Shown one piece after another: positions 22,472-31,959 of a DNA stretch of 40,896 bases. The position numbers and the translations under genes are program-made. Source of the stretch: Eubacteriales Family XIII. Incertae Sedis bacterium (lineage in GTDB: Bacteria; Bacillota; Clostridia; Peptostreptococcales; Anaerovoracaceae); assembly GCA_031290135.1 (NCBI GenBank), contig JAITOE010000056.1, positions 1 through 40,896 of the forward strand, given 5' to 3'. Each line of letters begins with the position of its first letter. Position 1 is the stretch's first letter. A model generated the notes under the pieces. That model did not search any database, was not told the origin of the DNA, and worked only from the letters and a program-made list of their open reading frames with translations.

Positions 22472-23602
22472 ATGAAAGCACTTATTTCCGGATATTACGG
22501 TTTCAACAACATAGGCGACGAATCCATCCTGACGGCGGTGGTCGAGAATTTGCGCGCGCGGCTTCCGGACATCGAAATCACGGTGCTTTCGCAGAACCCG
22601 GCCGCCACGGCGGAGAAGCATCAGGTGGGCGCCGCGGACAGGCGCTCCGCAGGCGCCATCATCCGCGCCGTGCGCCGCTGCGACCTGCTGATCAGCGGCG
22701 GCGGGAGCCTCCTGCAGGACGCGACCAGCAGAAAGAGCATCCTGTACTACCTCGCCGTCATATGGCTTGCGTTCCTGTTCCGAAAAAAGGTGTTCATATA
22801 CAGCCAGGGCATCGGTCCCATCAGCTCCGGCCTGAACCGGAGCCTGACCGCGTGGACGCTGCGGCGCACGGCAGGCATCGTCGTCCGGGACGAAAAATCG
22901 GGGGAGCTTCTGGCGGAAATCGGCGTCCCCCCGGAGAACGTCGTCGTAACGGCGGATCCGGTGCTGCGCATCAAACCCGCCGACCCGGCCACAGGCAGGG
23001 AAATTCTCGCGCGGGAGGGCTTTTTCAGACAGGCGGGGCGCCCCCTGGTGGGCTTCGCGATACGGGAAAAAAAAATACAAAGCGAGTTTGTGGACGAACT
23101 TTGCCTGTCCATACAGCGCCTGCGGACGGAATTCGACGCCCAGATCCTGCTGATTCCTTTCTATTATTCGGAAGATCTCCCGGTGCTTGAAGAAATAGAA
23201 AAGCGTCTCGCCGGAACGGTTTTGGCGATAAAACACAAATATCTGACGGACGAAATGCTTTCGCTCATCGGAAACGTGGACGTTTTGGTGGGCGTGCGCC
23301 TCCACGCGCTGATCTACGCGGCGGTTATGGACGTGCCGATGATCGCGGTTTCCTATGACCCTAAGATCAATTCGTTCATGCATTCGCTCGGACTGAAAGC
23401 CATGTCGGCGGTCTACGACTTTAAAAGCGATTATTTCATAGAAGAGTTCGAGAAAACCATGCGGGACACCCACAAGGTTCAGGCGAAAGTCCGCAAAAAT
23501 ATCGCGGCTTTGATAAAAAAATTAGACACGAACGAAGAAATGATCAAGGAAATCATGTCGCCGTCCGTTCACAAGGGGGGAGCCGATGAAGAAAACGCCT
23601 GA
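22472..23602 (+). CDS. csaB: Polysaccharide pyruvyl transferase CsaB
   Basis: MKALISGYYGFNNIGDESILTAVVENLR, SGGGSLLQDATSRKSILYYLAVI, VGVRLHALIYAAVMDVPMIAVSYDPKI. Confidence 0.95.
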   Translation: MKALISGYYGFNNIGDESILTAVVENLRARLPDIEITVLSQNPAATAEKHQVGAADRRSAGAIIRAVRRCDLLISGGGSLLQDATSRKSILYYLAVIWLAFLFRKKVFIYSQGIGPISSGLNRSLTAWTLRRTAGIVVRDEKSGELLAEIGVPPENVVVTADPVLRIKPADPATGREILAREGFFRQAGRPLVGFAIREKKIQSEFVDELCLSIQRLRTEFDAQILLIPFYYSEDLPVLEEIEKRLAGTVLAIKHKYLTDEMLSLIGNVDVLVGVRLHALIYAAVMDVPMIAVSYDPKINSFMHSLGLKAMSAVYDFKSDYFIEEFEKTMRDTHKVQAKVRKNIAALIKKLDTNEEMIKEIMSPSVHKGGADEENA

Positions 23603-24353
23603 AACAGTAAGGCGCATCCGCATTTTGGGAAGCCCAGTCGATATGGTTTCCGCCGACGAAGCCATGACGACGTTTGCGGAGCTGATGGAAACGGAAGGGT
23701 GCAGCCAGATCGTGACGCCGAATTCCGAAATTCTGTGGAGCGCGTCGAAGGATCCCGTCCTCAAGGCGATCATCAGCGGCGCGGAGCTGGTGCTTCCGGA
23801 CGGGATCGGACTGGTATACGCGTCGCGGCTTCTGGGCGTCCCCCTGCGGGAACGCGTGACGGGGATCGACTTTCTCTCGCGCATCCTCGCCTGGCTTTCG
23901 GAAAACGGCAAATCGGTCTATTTTCTCGGAAGCGCGCCGGGCGTCGCGGAAAAGGCGGCGGAGAACATGCGCGCTAGGTTTCCGGCGCTGAAGACGGCGG
24001 GAACGCGCAACGGGTACTTCGGCCCGGAGGAAGAGGCCGGGATCGTGGCGGAAATCAACGCGAGCGGCGCGGATTTTCTCTGCGTGGCGATGGGTTCGCC
24101 CCGGCAGGAGCGCTTTATCAGCGCGCATAAGGCGGAATTCACGGCGCGGCTTGCCATCGGAGTCGGGGGGAGCTTGGATATCTGGGCGGGAACGCTCAAA
24201 CGGGCGCCCCTGTTTTTCAGGAAACACGGGATTGAGTGGCTGTACCGTCTGGCGCAGCAGCCCAGGCGGATAGGGCGGATGGCCGTGCTTCCGCTGTTCA
24301 TGCTCCGCGTCCTGTTCTACGCGCCCGGCGGGAAAAAACGCGAGGGGACGTGA
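23586..24353 (+). CDS. WecG/TagA/CpsF family glycosyltransferase
   Basis: IVTPNSEILWSASKD, LPDGIGLVYASRLLG, VAMGSPRQERFISAH, GVGGSLDIWAGTLKRAP. Confidence 0.95.
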   Translation: MKKTPETVRRIRILGSPVDMVSADEAMTTFAELMETEGCSQIVTPNSEILWSASKDPVLKAIISGAELVLPDGIGLVYASRLLGVPLRERVTGIDFLSRILAWLSENGKSVYFLGSAPGVAEKAAENMRARFPALKTAGTRNGYFGPEEEAGIVAEINASGADFLCVAMGSPRQERFISAHKAEFTARLAIGVGGSLDIWAGTLKRAPLFFRKHGIEWLYRLAQQPRRIGRMAVLPLFMLRVLFYAPGGKKREGT

Positions 24354-24395
24354 GGGTATATAAGATTCATAACAGCAACTACGAAGGAGGGAAAC

Positions 24396-25208
24396 ATGGC
24401 AGCAGATTTGAAAAAGATCGCGAACGAAATCCGCATCGACATCGTGAAACAGGTGTACTTCGCAGGCTCCGGGCATCCGGGCGGGTCCCTGTCCGCCGCA
24501 GAGATTCTAACCGTCCTGTACTTTGACGAAATGAACATTGACCCGGCGGACCCGAAACGCGGCGACAGGGATAAATTCGTCCTTTCCAAGGGACACGCCG
24601 CGCCGGTGCTGTACGGCGCCCTGGCGGAAAGAGGGTTTTTCCCCAAGGAAGAGCTTTGGAAACTCAGGAAGCTGGGCGCGATGCTGCAAGGGCATCCCAG
24701 CGTGAAGACGACCCCCGGCGTGGAAATATCAACGGGTTCGCTGGGACAGGGCTTTTCCGTGTCGGCGGGAATGGCGCTGGCTTCCCGGATGGACGGCGGC
24801 GGCAGAGTGTACGTCCTGCTCGGCGACGGGGAGCTGGAAGAAGGGCTTGTCTGGGAGACCGCGATGGCGGCGGGGCATTATAAGTTGGACAACCTTTGCG
24901 CAATCATCGACTGGAACGGCTTGCAGATCGACGGAAGAAACAGCGACGTCATGACAGTCGCCCCCATAGACGGGAAATTCAGCAGCTTCGGCTTCAACGT
25001 GCTGACGGTAGACGGACATTCCATCCCGGAAATCACGGAGGCGTTTAAAAAAGCGAGGGCATGCAAGGGGAAACCCACGGCCATTCTGGCGAAAACCGTC
25101 AAAGGCAAGGGCGTTTCGTTCATGGAGGACGAAGCGGGCTGGCACGGCAAGGGACCTACGGAGGAAGAGGCGCGGAAAGCGCTGGCGGAGCTGGGAGGTG
25201 CGTTGTAA
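24396..25208 (+). CDS. Transketolase, N-terminal (TPP-binding) subunit
   Basis: [65 protein letters not shown]. Confidence 0.95.
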   Translation: MAADLKKIANEIRIDIVKQVYFAGSGHPGGSLSAAEILTVLYFDEMNIDPADPKRGDRDKFVLSKGHAAPVLYGALAERGFFPKEELWKLRKLGAMLQGHPSVKTTPGVEISTGSLGQGFSVSAGMALASRMDGGGRVYVLLGDGELEEGLVWETAMAAGHYKLDNLCAIIDWNGLQIDGRNSDVMTVAPIDGKFSSFGFNVLTVDGHSIPEITEAFKKARACKGKPTAILAKTVKGKGVSFMEDEAGWHGKGPTEEEARKALAELGGAL

Positions 25209-26140
25209 TGGCGGATAAAATGGCAACCAGACAGGCATACGGGGATTTCCTCGTGGAAAAAGGCAAAACGAAGAAAAACCTGATCGTCATGGACGCGGAT
25301 CTTTCGAAATCCACGATGACGGCGGGTTTCGCGAAGGCGTATCCGGACCGCTTCTTCAACATGGGGATCGCCGAACAGAACCTTTACGGCGTGGCCGCGG
25401 GCCTCGCGCTTTCTGGCAAGGTGGTCTGCGCCAGCACCTTCGCCATGTTCGCTTCCGGCAGGGCGTTTGAAATCATCCGGAATTCGATAGGCTACACGCG
25501 CGCGAACGTGAAGGTTTGCGCGACCCACGCCGGCATCTCGGTGGGGGAGGACGGCGCCAGCCACCAGACCTTTGAGGACATCGCGCTGATGCGGACGGTG
25601 CCGGGCATGACCGTCCTGAATCCGTCCGACGCGAATTCCGCGAAGAAGCTTTTGGAGCAGGCCGTTGAGACGGACGGGCCGTTTTATGTGAGGCTGGGGC
25701 GTCTGGCGGTTCCGGTTCTCTACGCGGACGATGCGGACATCCGGGTCGGCAGGGGGCAATGCCTGCGGGACGGCAAGGACTATACGGTCATCGCGACGGG
25801 GCTCATGACCGGCGAGGCGCTCGCCGCCGCGGAGACGCTGGCGGCGGAGGGGGTGGACGTGCGCGTGATCGACATGCACACGATCAAGCCGTTAGACGGC
25901 GAAATCATCGAAAAGGCCGCGGCGGAGACGAAGGGCCTTGTAACGGCGGAGGAACATTCGGTGATCGGCGGCCTGGGCGGCGCCGTCGCGGCGTATACGG
26001 CGGCGCATTGCCCTGTCAGGATTGCGTTCGTGGGGCAGAAAGACACCTATGGGGAATCCGGCAAGCCGCCGGAGCTTTTGCAGAAGTACGGGATGACAGC
26101 GGCGGACATCGCCTCGGCAGTCCGGAGCTTAGCCGGCTGA
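25208..26140 (+). CDS. Transketolase, C-terminal subunit
   Basis: [53 protein letters not shown]; start overlaps the previous stop as TAATG. Confidence 0.94.
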   Translation: MADKMATRQAYGDFLVEKGKTKKNLIVMDADLSKSTMTAGFAKAYPDRFFNMGIAEQNLYGVAAGLALSGKVVCASTFAMFASGRAFEIIRNSIGYTRANVKVCATHAGISVGEDGASHQTFEDIALMRTVPGMTVLNPSDANSAKKLLEQAVETDGPFYVRLGRLAVPVLYADDADIRVGRGQCLRDGKDYTVIATGLMTGEALAAAETLAAEGVDVRVIDMHTIKPLDGEIIEKAAAETKGLVTAEEHSVIGGLGGAVAAYTAAHCPVRIAFVGQKDTYGESGKPPELLQKYGMTAADIASAVRSLAG

Positions 26141-26211
26141 ACCGCAGCGAACCTTATATGGCAGCTTTGCTGCCGTATACCTGAGATTCATAGCACCACC
26201 AGGATGCGAAG

Positions 26212-26898
26212 ATGAAGAAAGAAGAGATCATACAGCTTTTCAGCAGCAGGCTTGACCCGCCCGCGCACTGTTACAGCGAAAAAGAGGCGGCGATCTTCCG
26301 CGCGCATGTGGAAGCCCGCTTCGGAACCATAAAAAAAGTGCTGCGGGAGCCGTATGCGCAGGACGTCCGGGCGGACGTAGCGATCCTTGATCCGGCGCCG
26401 GGGAGGCCTTTTTACACGCTGGTCACCATCGGGATGGGCGCCTTTGTCATGGACGTGCCGCAGGATCTCATCGACTGCGAGCTGGAGAGGGCGGAACTGA
26501 TGTTCTGCCTGCCGTCGAGCTGGAACCCCGAAAAATCAGGCGACAAATGGCGCTGGCCGTTAGAATGGCTGCGCATCCTCGCCCACATCCCCGCAGAGAA
26601 AGAAATGTGGCTGGGCTGGGGACACATGGTGCCTATAGAAGAGCCTGTGGCGAAAAACCTGGCGTTTTCCTGCATGCTTTTGATCGACCCCGTTGCGTTT
26701 GAAGAGGCGGCTTCGTATTGCGAAATGCCGGACGGAAGCATCGTAAACATCTATCAGGTGCTGCCGGTTTTCGAAGATGAAATGAAATTCAGGCAGGCGC
26801 AGGGCACCGACGCGCTGCTGGAGATTTTTGAAGAGCGGCTCGGACGCCGTCCCTTGGCCGTGCTGGACGTCAGCCGGAGGAGCTGTCTGGCGCCGTGA
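26212..26898 (+). CDS. Suppressor-of-fused (SUFU) domain protein
   Basis: FYTLVTIGMGAFVMDVP, ERAELMFCLPSSWN, W..EWLRILAHIPAEKEMWLGWGHMVPI. Confidence 0.85.
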   Translation: MKKEEIIQLFSSRLDPPAHCYSEKEAAIFRAHVEARFGTIKKVLREPYAQDVRADVAILDPAPGRPFYTLVTIGMGAFVMDVPQDLIDCELERAELMFCLPSSWNPEKSGDKWRWPLEWLRILAHIPAEKEMWLGWGHMVPIEEPVAKNLAFSCMLLIDPVAFEEAASYCEMPDGSIVNIYQVLPVFEDEMKFRQAQGTDALLEIFEERLGRRPLAVLDVSRRSCLAP

Positions 26899-27741
26899 GC
26901 GGCAAAAGATCCACCACCGCCAGCTCCGGCGGGTTGAAAATCCTTGGGATGCGCGTGGACTCCCGCGCCAGGCCCCGGCTCACGATCATCGTGGTCTGCT
27001 GTTCTTCGTACTGCCCGCCCGCGTATTTCGGGAAAAGCCCCTGGTTCGGCACGAACAGCCCGTTCAAAACCCCCGGAATGCGCCAAAGCCCGCCGTGCGC
27101 GTGGCCTGCCAGCGCCAAATCAAAGCCATAGGCGACATAGCGGTCCATATGCTCCGGCCTGTGGGTCAGCAGCACCGTGAAGCGATCCGCCGAGACACAT
27201 TCGGCAACGGACGAAAGATCTTCCGCGAAGCGCCCGCTTTCCGGATCGTCCACGCCGCAGACCGTGACCGTCTGCCCCCGGACGGAAAGGTTCAGGTATT
27301 CGCCCTCCAGAACGGCGACGCCGTATTCCCGGAAAACATCTTTGATCGCCTCGATGTCCCCGCTCCAATATTCGTGGTTGCCGCTGACGTAAAAGCAGGG
27401 ATACCGGTCCGCGACGGCGGCCAGCAACGCCTCCGTGTTGTAAATCGGGATGCTGTCGTCCGCGATGTCGCCGCCGAGCAAAATCGCGTCCGGCGCTTCC
27501 TGATCGATGGCACGGACCAATTCCGCCTGCCCTTCGCCATAATAGCAGCTATGCAGATCGGTGATGAGGAGAAGCCGCACCGCGCTTTGCAGCTTCGGCG
27601 TCCGCAGCTCATAGTGGCGAACCGTGAGTTCCGCGTTCAACGCCGTTTTGGCGAGGAGAACCGCTCCCAGCAGGCAGGCCGCCCATACGATGGCGCGCTT
27701 TTTTTGCTAATTTTCCGCGTTTTGCCCAAGTCTCGTTTCAT
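26870..27741 (-). CDS. Membrane-anchored metallophosphoesterase with an apparent frameshift at an A7 tract (27699-27705)
   Basis: Catalytic domain LLLITDLHSCYYG, ILLGGDIADD, YVSGNHEYWSG, LTHRPEH, LAGHAHGG. ATG at 27741 overlaps the ung stop as ATGA; N-terminal MKRDLGKTRKISKK joins QKKRAIVWAACLLGAVLLAKTAL only after a 1-nt frame change. Confidence 0.8.
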
Positions 27742-28409
27742 AAAGATCCAATCCCCCAGTCAACCCCGCCTCCGAACTGCGCCAGAAACGCGTTTGTTTG
27801 GGTGAAGTGGCCGCAGCCGAAAAACCCGTTGTGCGCGGAGAGGGGGCTTGGGTGGGCGGCGGTCAGGACTAAGTGCTGGCCGCCGGCGACCAACGGGGCC
27901 TTGGATTTTGCGTTGGCGCCCCATAGCAGGAATGCCATGGGCTCCTCCCGCCGGGCGAGCAGGGAAATGACCCTGTCCGTAAAAGTTTCCCAGCCTTTGT
28001 CTTTGTGGGAATTGGCGGCGCCCTCCCGCACGGTCAGGACGGTGTTCAGGAGCAGCACGCCTTGTTTTGCCCAGTCCGCAAGGCAGCCGTGCGCGGGCGC
28101 CCGGATGCCGAGTTCGCTGTCCAGTTCCTTGAAAATATTCACGAGCGAGGGCGGTTTCGGGACGCCTTGCTGCACGGAAAAACAAAGCCCGTGCGCCTGC
28201 CCCGGACCGTGATAGGGGTCCTGCCCCAAGATCACCGCCTTGACGGCTTTATAGGGCGTGTACTTCAAAGCGTTGAAGATATCGTGCATGGACGGGTATA
28301 TCGTATAATTGCGATACTCTTTCTTTAAAAATTCCCGCAAGGCCAAATAATATTCTTTGTCGAATTCTCCCGCCAGGACCTCGTCCCAGTCGTTTCCGAT
28401 GTTTACCAT
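27738..28409 (-). CDS. ung: Uracil-DNA glycosylase
   Basis: VKAVILGQDPYHGPGQAHGLCFSV, FLLWGANAKSK, TAAHPSPLSAHNGFFGCGHF. Confidence 0.97.
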   Translation of the reverse strand: MVNIGNDWDEVLAGEFDKEYYLALREFLKKEYRNYTIYPSMHDIFNALKYTPYKAVKAVILGQDPYHGPGQAHGLCFSVQQGVPKPPSLVNIFKELDSELGIRAPAHGCLADWAKQGVLLLNTVLTVREGAANSHKDKGWETFTDRVISLLARREEPMAFLLWGANAKSKAPLVAGGQHLVLTAAHPSPLSAHNGFFGCGHFTQTNAFLAQFGGGVDWGIGSL

Positions 28410-28459
28410 GAAACCCTCCGTTTACGCGAACGCGTCAACATTTTAACAGGAGAACGGTA

Positions 28460-29818
28460 TTAATTCCGCAGGCTCTGCACGGGCGCCGGTATCCGTCCGC
28501 CGCGCCGGATCATTTTCGACGGCGAAGCCGTGTTCAGGCGCATCACCGGGCCGCTGCCCAGCAAACCGCCGAATTCCAGTTCATCGCCCACGTCCTTGCC
28601 GATGGCGGGGATGATCCGGACGGCGGTCGTTTTTCCGGTGTTCATCCCGTTGGCCGCTTCGTCGGCGATGATGGCAGCCCGCACGTCCGCGGGGGTATCG
28701 CCCGGCACCACGATCATGTCCAGACCCACCGAACAAACCGCCGTCATGGCCTCTAATTTTTCCACCGTCAGCGCCCCGGAGCGCGCGGCGGCGATCATGC
28801 CCGCGTCCTCGGAAACGGGGATGAAGGCGCCCGAAAGGCCGCCCACGCTGGAAGAAGCCATGACGCCGCCCTTCTTCACGGCGTCGTTCAGCAGGGCAAG
28901 CGCCGCCGTGGTGCCGTGTGCCCCGCAGACATCCAGTCCGATCTCTTCCAAAATATAGGCCACGGAGTCCCCGATGGCGGGCGTGGGCGCTAAGGACAGA
29001 TCCACGATCCCGAAAGGCACGCCGAGCTTCGCCGAGGCTTCGTTCCCCACCATCTGCCCCATGCGCGTGATCTTAAACGCGGTCTTTTTGATGATCTCCG
29101 CCACCGCCGTCAGGTCGCAGTCCGGCCCGGCCTTCTTCAGCGCGGCGCGCACGACGCCCGGCCCCGAAACCCCCACGTTGATCACGCAGTCCGGCTCGCC
29201 CGGCCCGTGAAAAGCCCCCGCCATGAACGGGTTGTCCTCCGGCGCGTTGCAGAAAACCACCAATTTCGCGGCGCCGATGCACTGTCTGTCCGCCGTCCGC
29301 TCCGCGGCCTGCCTGATCATCGCGCCCATCAGCGCCACGGCGTCCATGTTGATGCCTGACTTGGTGGAACCCACGTTCACCGACGCGCACACGCGCTCCG
29401 TCGCCGCCAGCGCCTCCGGGATGCAGCGGATCAGCGCGCGGTCGCCCGGCGAAAAGCCCTTGTGGACGAGGGCGGAGAAGCCCCCGATGAAATTGACGCC
29501 CACGTCGCCCGCCACCCGGTCAAGCACCTGTGCGTAGCGGAGCGGGTCGCCGCCAGACGCGCCCGCCAAAATAGCCATGGGCGTGACGGAAATGCGCTTG
29601 TTGATGATGGGGATGCCGTATTTCTGCTCGATCCCGTCTCCCGTTTTAACGAGATCCCGCGCACAGCCGTAAATCTTCTTGTATATTTTTTCGCAGGACG
29701 TTTCCGGGTTGCCGTCGCAGCAATCCAGCAAAGAAATGCCCATGGTGATGGTCCGGATATCCAGATTTTCCTCCTGTATCATGGTGATCGTTTCCATGAT
29801 GTCGGTCATGTTCAGCAT
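28460..29818 (-). CDS. PFL family protein (UPF0210/DUF711)
   Basis: [63 protein letters not shown]. Confidence 0.93.
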   Translation of the reverse strand: MLNMTDIMETITMIQEENLDIRTITMGISLLDCCDGNPETSCEKIYKKIYGCARDLVKTGDGIEQKYGIPIINKRISVTPMAILAGASGGDPLRYAQVLDRVAGDVGVNFIGGFSALVHKGFSPGDRALIRCIPEALAATERVCASVNVGSTKSGINMDAVALMGAMIRQAAERTADRQCIGAAKLVVFCNAPEDNPFMAGAFHGPGEPDCVINVGVSGPGVVRAALKKAGPDCDLTAVAEIIKKTAFKITRMGQMVGNEASAKLGVPFGIVDLSLAPTPAIGDSVAYILEEIGLDVCGAHGTTAALALLNDAVKKGGVMASSSVGGLSGAFIPVSEDAGMIAAARSGALTVEKLEAMTAVCSVGLDMIVVPGDTPADVRAAIIADEAANGMNTGKTTAVRIIPAIGKDVGDELEFGGLLGSGPVMRLNTASPSKMIRRGGRIPAPVQSLRN

Positions 29819-29836
29819 AATGCCTCCTGTTTTGCT

Positions 29837-29921
29837 TCAGCAGTAGCTCTCACAAAATCATAGATTTTGGAGAGCCTTGCATGGCACCTACCGACGATTT
29901 CTTTCAGAAACCGGGTTAGGT
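29837..29921 (-). repeat. 85-bp two-hairpin intergenic repeat, copy 2
   Basis: Reverse complement matches 18680-18764 with about 5 mismatches; starts 2 nt after the stop codon of the ACT-domain gene. Confidence 0.9.
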
Positions 29922-29923
29922 GC

Positions 29924-30187
29924 TCAAATTCGGTGCATGGAATTAAAAATATCCTCGTGCATGACATGGATCGTCATGCCGTCCACGTTCTGCTTCAGTT
30001 TTTCCTGAAGTTCCGCCAGTTCGCAGTCCATCTTCGCCATGTCAATCAGCATGACCATGGCAAAAAACTCCTGCAGCACGGATTGCGTCACTTCTATCAC
30101 GTTGGCGTTGGCCTCCGCGCAGGTCGTGCTGACCTTTGCCAGAATCCCCACCATGTCTTTGCCGATTACCGTTATTACCGCTCTCAC
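29924..30187 (-). CDS. ACT domain protein (UPF0237 type)
   Basis: MRAVITVIGKDMVGILAKVSTTCAEANANVIEVTQSVLQEFFAMVMLIDM. Confidence 0.93.
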   Translation of the reverse strand: MRAVITVIGKDMVGILAKVSTTCAEANANVIEVTQSVLQEFFAMVMLIDMAKMDCELAELQEKLKQNVDGMTIHVMHEDIFNSMHRI

Positions 30188-30260
30188 CGCGTCCCTCCCG
30201 TTCCCCCGGATTCCCGGTCAGTCAGCGCGGGGGACGGTTTCACGCCATGCCCGCGCCCAT

Positions 30261-30296
30261 AAAAAAGTGCTATAACAGCCAAAGCCATTATAGCAC
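30261..30296 (-). terminator. Intrinsic terminator downstream of the Rrf2 gene
   Basis: Minus strand gtgctataa-tggctttggctg-ttatagcac followed by TTTTTT. Confidence 0.75.
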
Positions 30297-30365
30297 ATTC
30301 ATTTCCGGAACTACAGCGAAATTTACGCTTGCCGGACGCTTGCCCCGGCGCTTGCCGGACGTTTG

Positions 30366-30800
30366 TCAGACCGCCACTGCGGACTTGGCGGCGGCTTCCC
30401 TCTTCCAAAGATCCATGACCTGCTGCTGCTTCAGCGCGTCAATCAGCTGATCTTGCAGCTTCTGGAACGTTTTGTGGATTTCACAGTAGCTTGTCGCGTC
30501 GCGGCTGCAAAAGCGGTCCGAAGCTAAGCAGCGGTTCAGGTGAATCTCGCCCTCCATCAAACAGATGATATCATAAAACGACACCTTGACGGCTTCCTCC
30601 GTTAAATGATAACCGCCGTTACACCCCTGTACCGAACAAATGAAACCTCCCTTTTTCAGTTGATTGATTACTTTCATGGAATATTGGTACGTTATTCCCA
30701 GCTCACCTGCCATGTTTCTGGCGGTTACAAGCTCCCCCTTGTGCTGTGCCAGATAACCTATCATGCGGATGGCATAGTCCGTCGTAATTTGAAGTTGCAT
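30366..30800 (-). CDS. Rrf2 family transcriptional regulator
   Basis: MQLQITTDYAIRMIGYLAQHKGELVTARNMAGELGITYQYSMKVINQLKKGGF..VQGCNGGYHL; three Cys in the cluster region. Confidence 0.92.
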   Translation of the reverse strand: MQLQITTDYAIRMIGYLAQHKGELVTARNMAGELGITYQYSMKVINQLKKGGFICSVQGCNGGYHLTEEAVKVSFYDIICLMEGEIHLNRCLASDRFCSRDATSYCEIHKTFQKLQDQLIDALKQQQVMDLWKREAAAKSAVAV

Positions 30801-31010
30801 TCCCCTTTCACCCCTTTTTCATTAATTCGCCGCCCGCCGTTTGGCGCGGTACGGCTCTACATGTGCGAACCGAAATCATGCAGCAGCTTGTTCGCGCCCC
30901 CCTGGCCCGGACAAACCGCGCACAATGGCTGCGGCCCGTTTTTTACGTCACCCCCGGCGAGTCTTTCTGTCTGCTTCCCGGTCTGCCAACTGTCCCGCCA
31001 TAAAATGTTT

Positions 31011-31084
31011 TGGAGCGGGTGAAGGGAATCGAACCCTCGTATCCAGCTTGGGAAGCTGGTGTTCTGCCATTGAACTACACCCGC
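31011..31084 (-). tRNA. tRNA-Gly (anticodon CCC), CCA encoded
   Basis: GCGGGTG/CACCCGC acceptor, CCAGC-TTCCCAA-GCTGG anticodon arm, GGTTCGATTCC T-arm core, 3' TCCA. Confidence 0.92.
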
Positions 31085-31416
31085 AAAGTATATAACACCT
31101 CTATAATATCAAATATTTTTGGTGATTTCAAGTGTTTTATTTCAACTTTATTTCAATCTTCAATCTTGGATCCGTCCAAAATTGAAACTAACACTCATTT
31201 AAAGCGTAAGGTATATTTTCACCACGGCAATCGCAACTATAAGCATATTATATTAAATTACGATATAAATATCAAGAGATATATGAAAAAAAATTGAAAA
31301 TGCCGCAATTATTTTTGTTATATGGACTTTATGCAACGAATAGACATATTTTATGGCGCAAAACCCCATAAAAATACACTGTGGAGCGATCTGGTGTTTT
31401 TCCCGGAAAAAAGTTC

Positions 31417-31445
31417 TTGACGTTTTGCCGCTTAGACCATAATAT
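31417..31445 (+). promoter_or_regulatory. Predicted promoter for tRNA-Arg: TTGACG, 17 nt, TAATAT
   Basis: TTGACG 31417-31422, TAATAT 31440-31445, about 70 nt upstream of the tRNA. Confidence 0.55.
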
Positions 31446-31513
31446 AGAAGAGTGCCGTAAATAAGCGCACGGCGAAGCGCAAGGCACGCATTGTGTTCCG
31501 GGCCGTGTGACAT

Positions 31514-31590
31514 GCGCCTGTAGCTCAGCTGGATAGAGCGTCAGACTCCGACTCTGAAGGCCGCACGTTCGAACCGTGTCAGGCGTACCA
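31514..31590 (+). tRNA. tRNA-Arg (anticodon CCG), CCA encoded
   Basis: GCGCCTG/CAGGCGT acceptor, TCAGA-CTCCGAC-TCTGA anticodon arm, TTCGAAC T-loop, 3' ACCA. Confidence 0.93.
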
Positions 31591-31594
31591 TGTG

Positions 31595-31633
31595 GAAACC
31601 CTTGGAATCTCAATGATTCCGAGGGTTTTTTCG
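31595..31633 (+). terminator. Intrinsic terminator downstream of tRNA-Arg
   Basis: aaacccttggaatc-tcaat-gattccgagggtttttt. Confidence 0.75.
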
Positions 31634-31864
31634 GTATCGGGCCTCACGGAAGCCCTGCCATCAGCATGCGGCATATTTTCTGCCTCCGCTGCGAAAACCC
31701 CTTGCCGTAAACCGCAGTACTGCGTGCTCATCACGGCATGATCATCAAAATAACGATAACGATATTGAGTCAATCGATTTTTTGTTTGGCATATGTCCAA
31801 GCGGCCTTTCTATGGCGCCAGCTCTTCCCAAAAGCCAGAACCGTGGAAAAAAATGGAAAAAACA

Positions 31865-31893
31865 TTGACATCCCGCCGGCTTGCGGCTATACT
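31865..31893 (+). promoter_or_regulatory. Predicted promoter: TTGACA, 17 nt, TATACT
   Basis: TTGACA 31865-31870, TATACT 31888-31893, upstream of the ATG at 31960. Confidence 0.6.
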
Positions 31894-31959
31894 GTAATAG
31901 TATGAGGGGAACGCGCGCGGCATTTGCGGGCGCAGGGGGAAAGGAGAAACACGGAATTC

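Noticed and set aside
31090-31510. AT-rich interval between the two tRNAs as a possible island or integration site
   Set aside because: No integrase and no duplicated tRNA 3' end was found; it contains a plausible tRNA-Arg promoter and otherwise only short ORFs.
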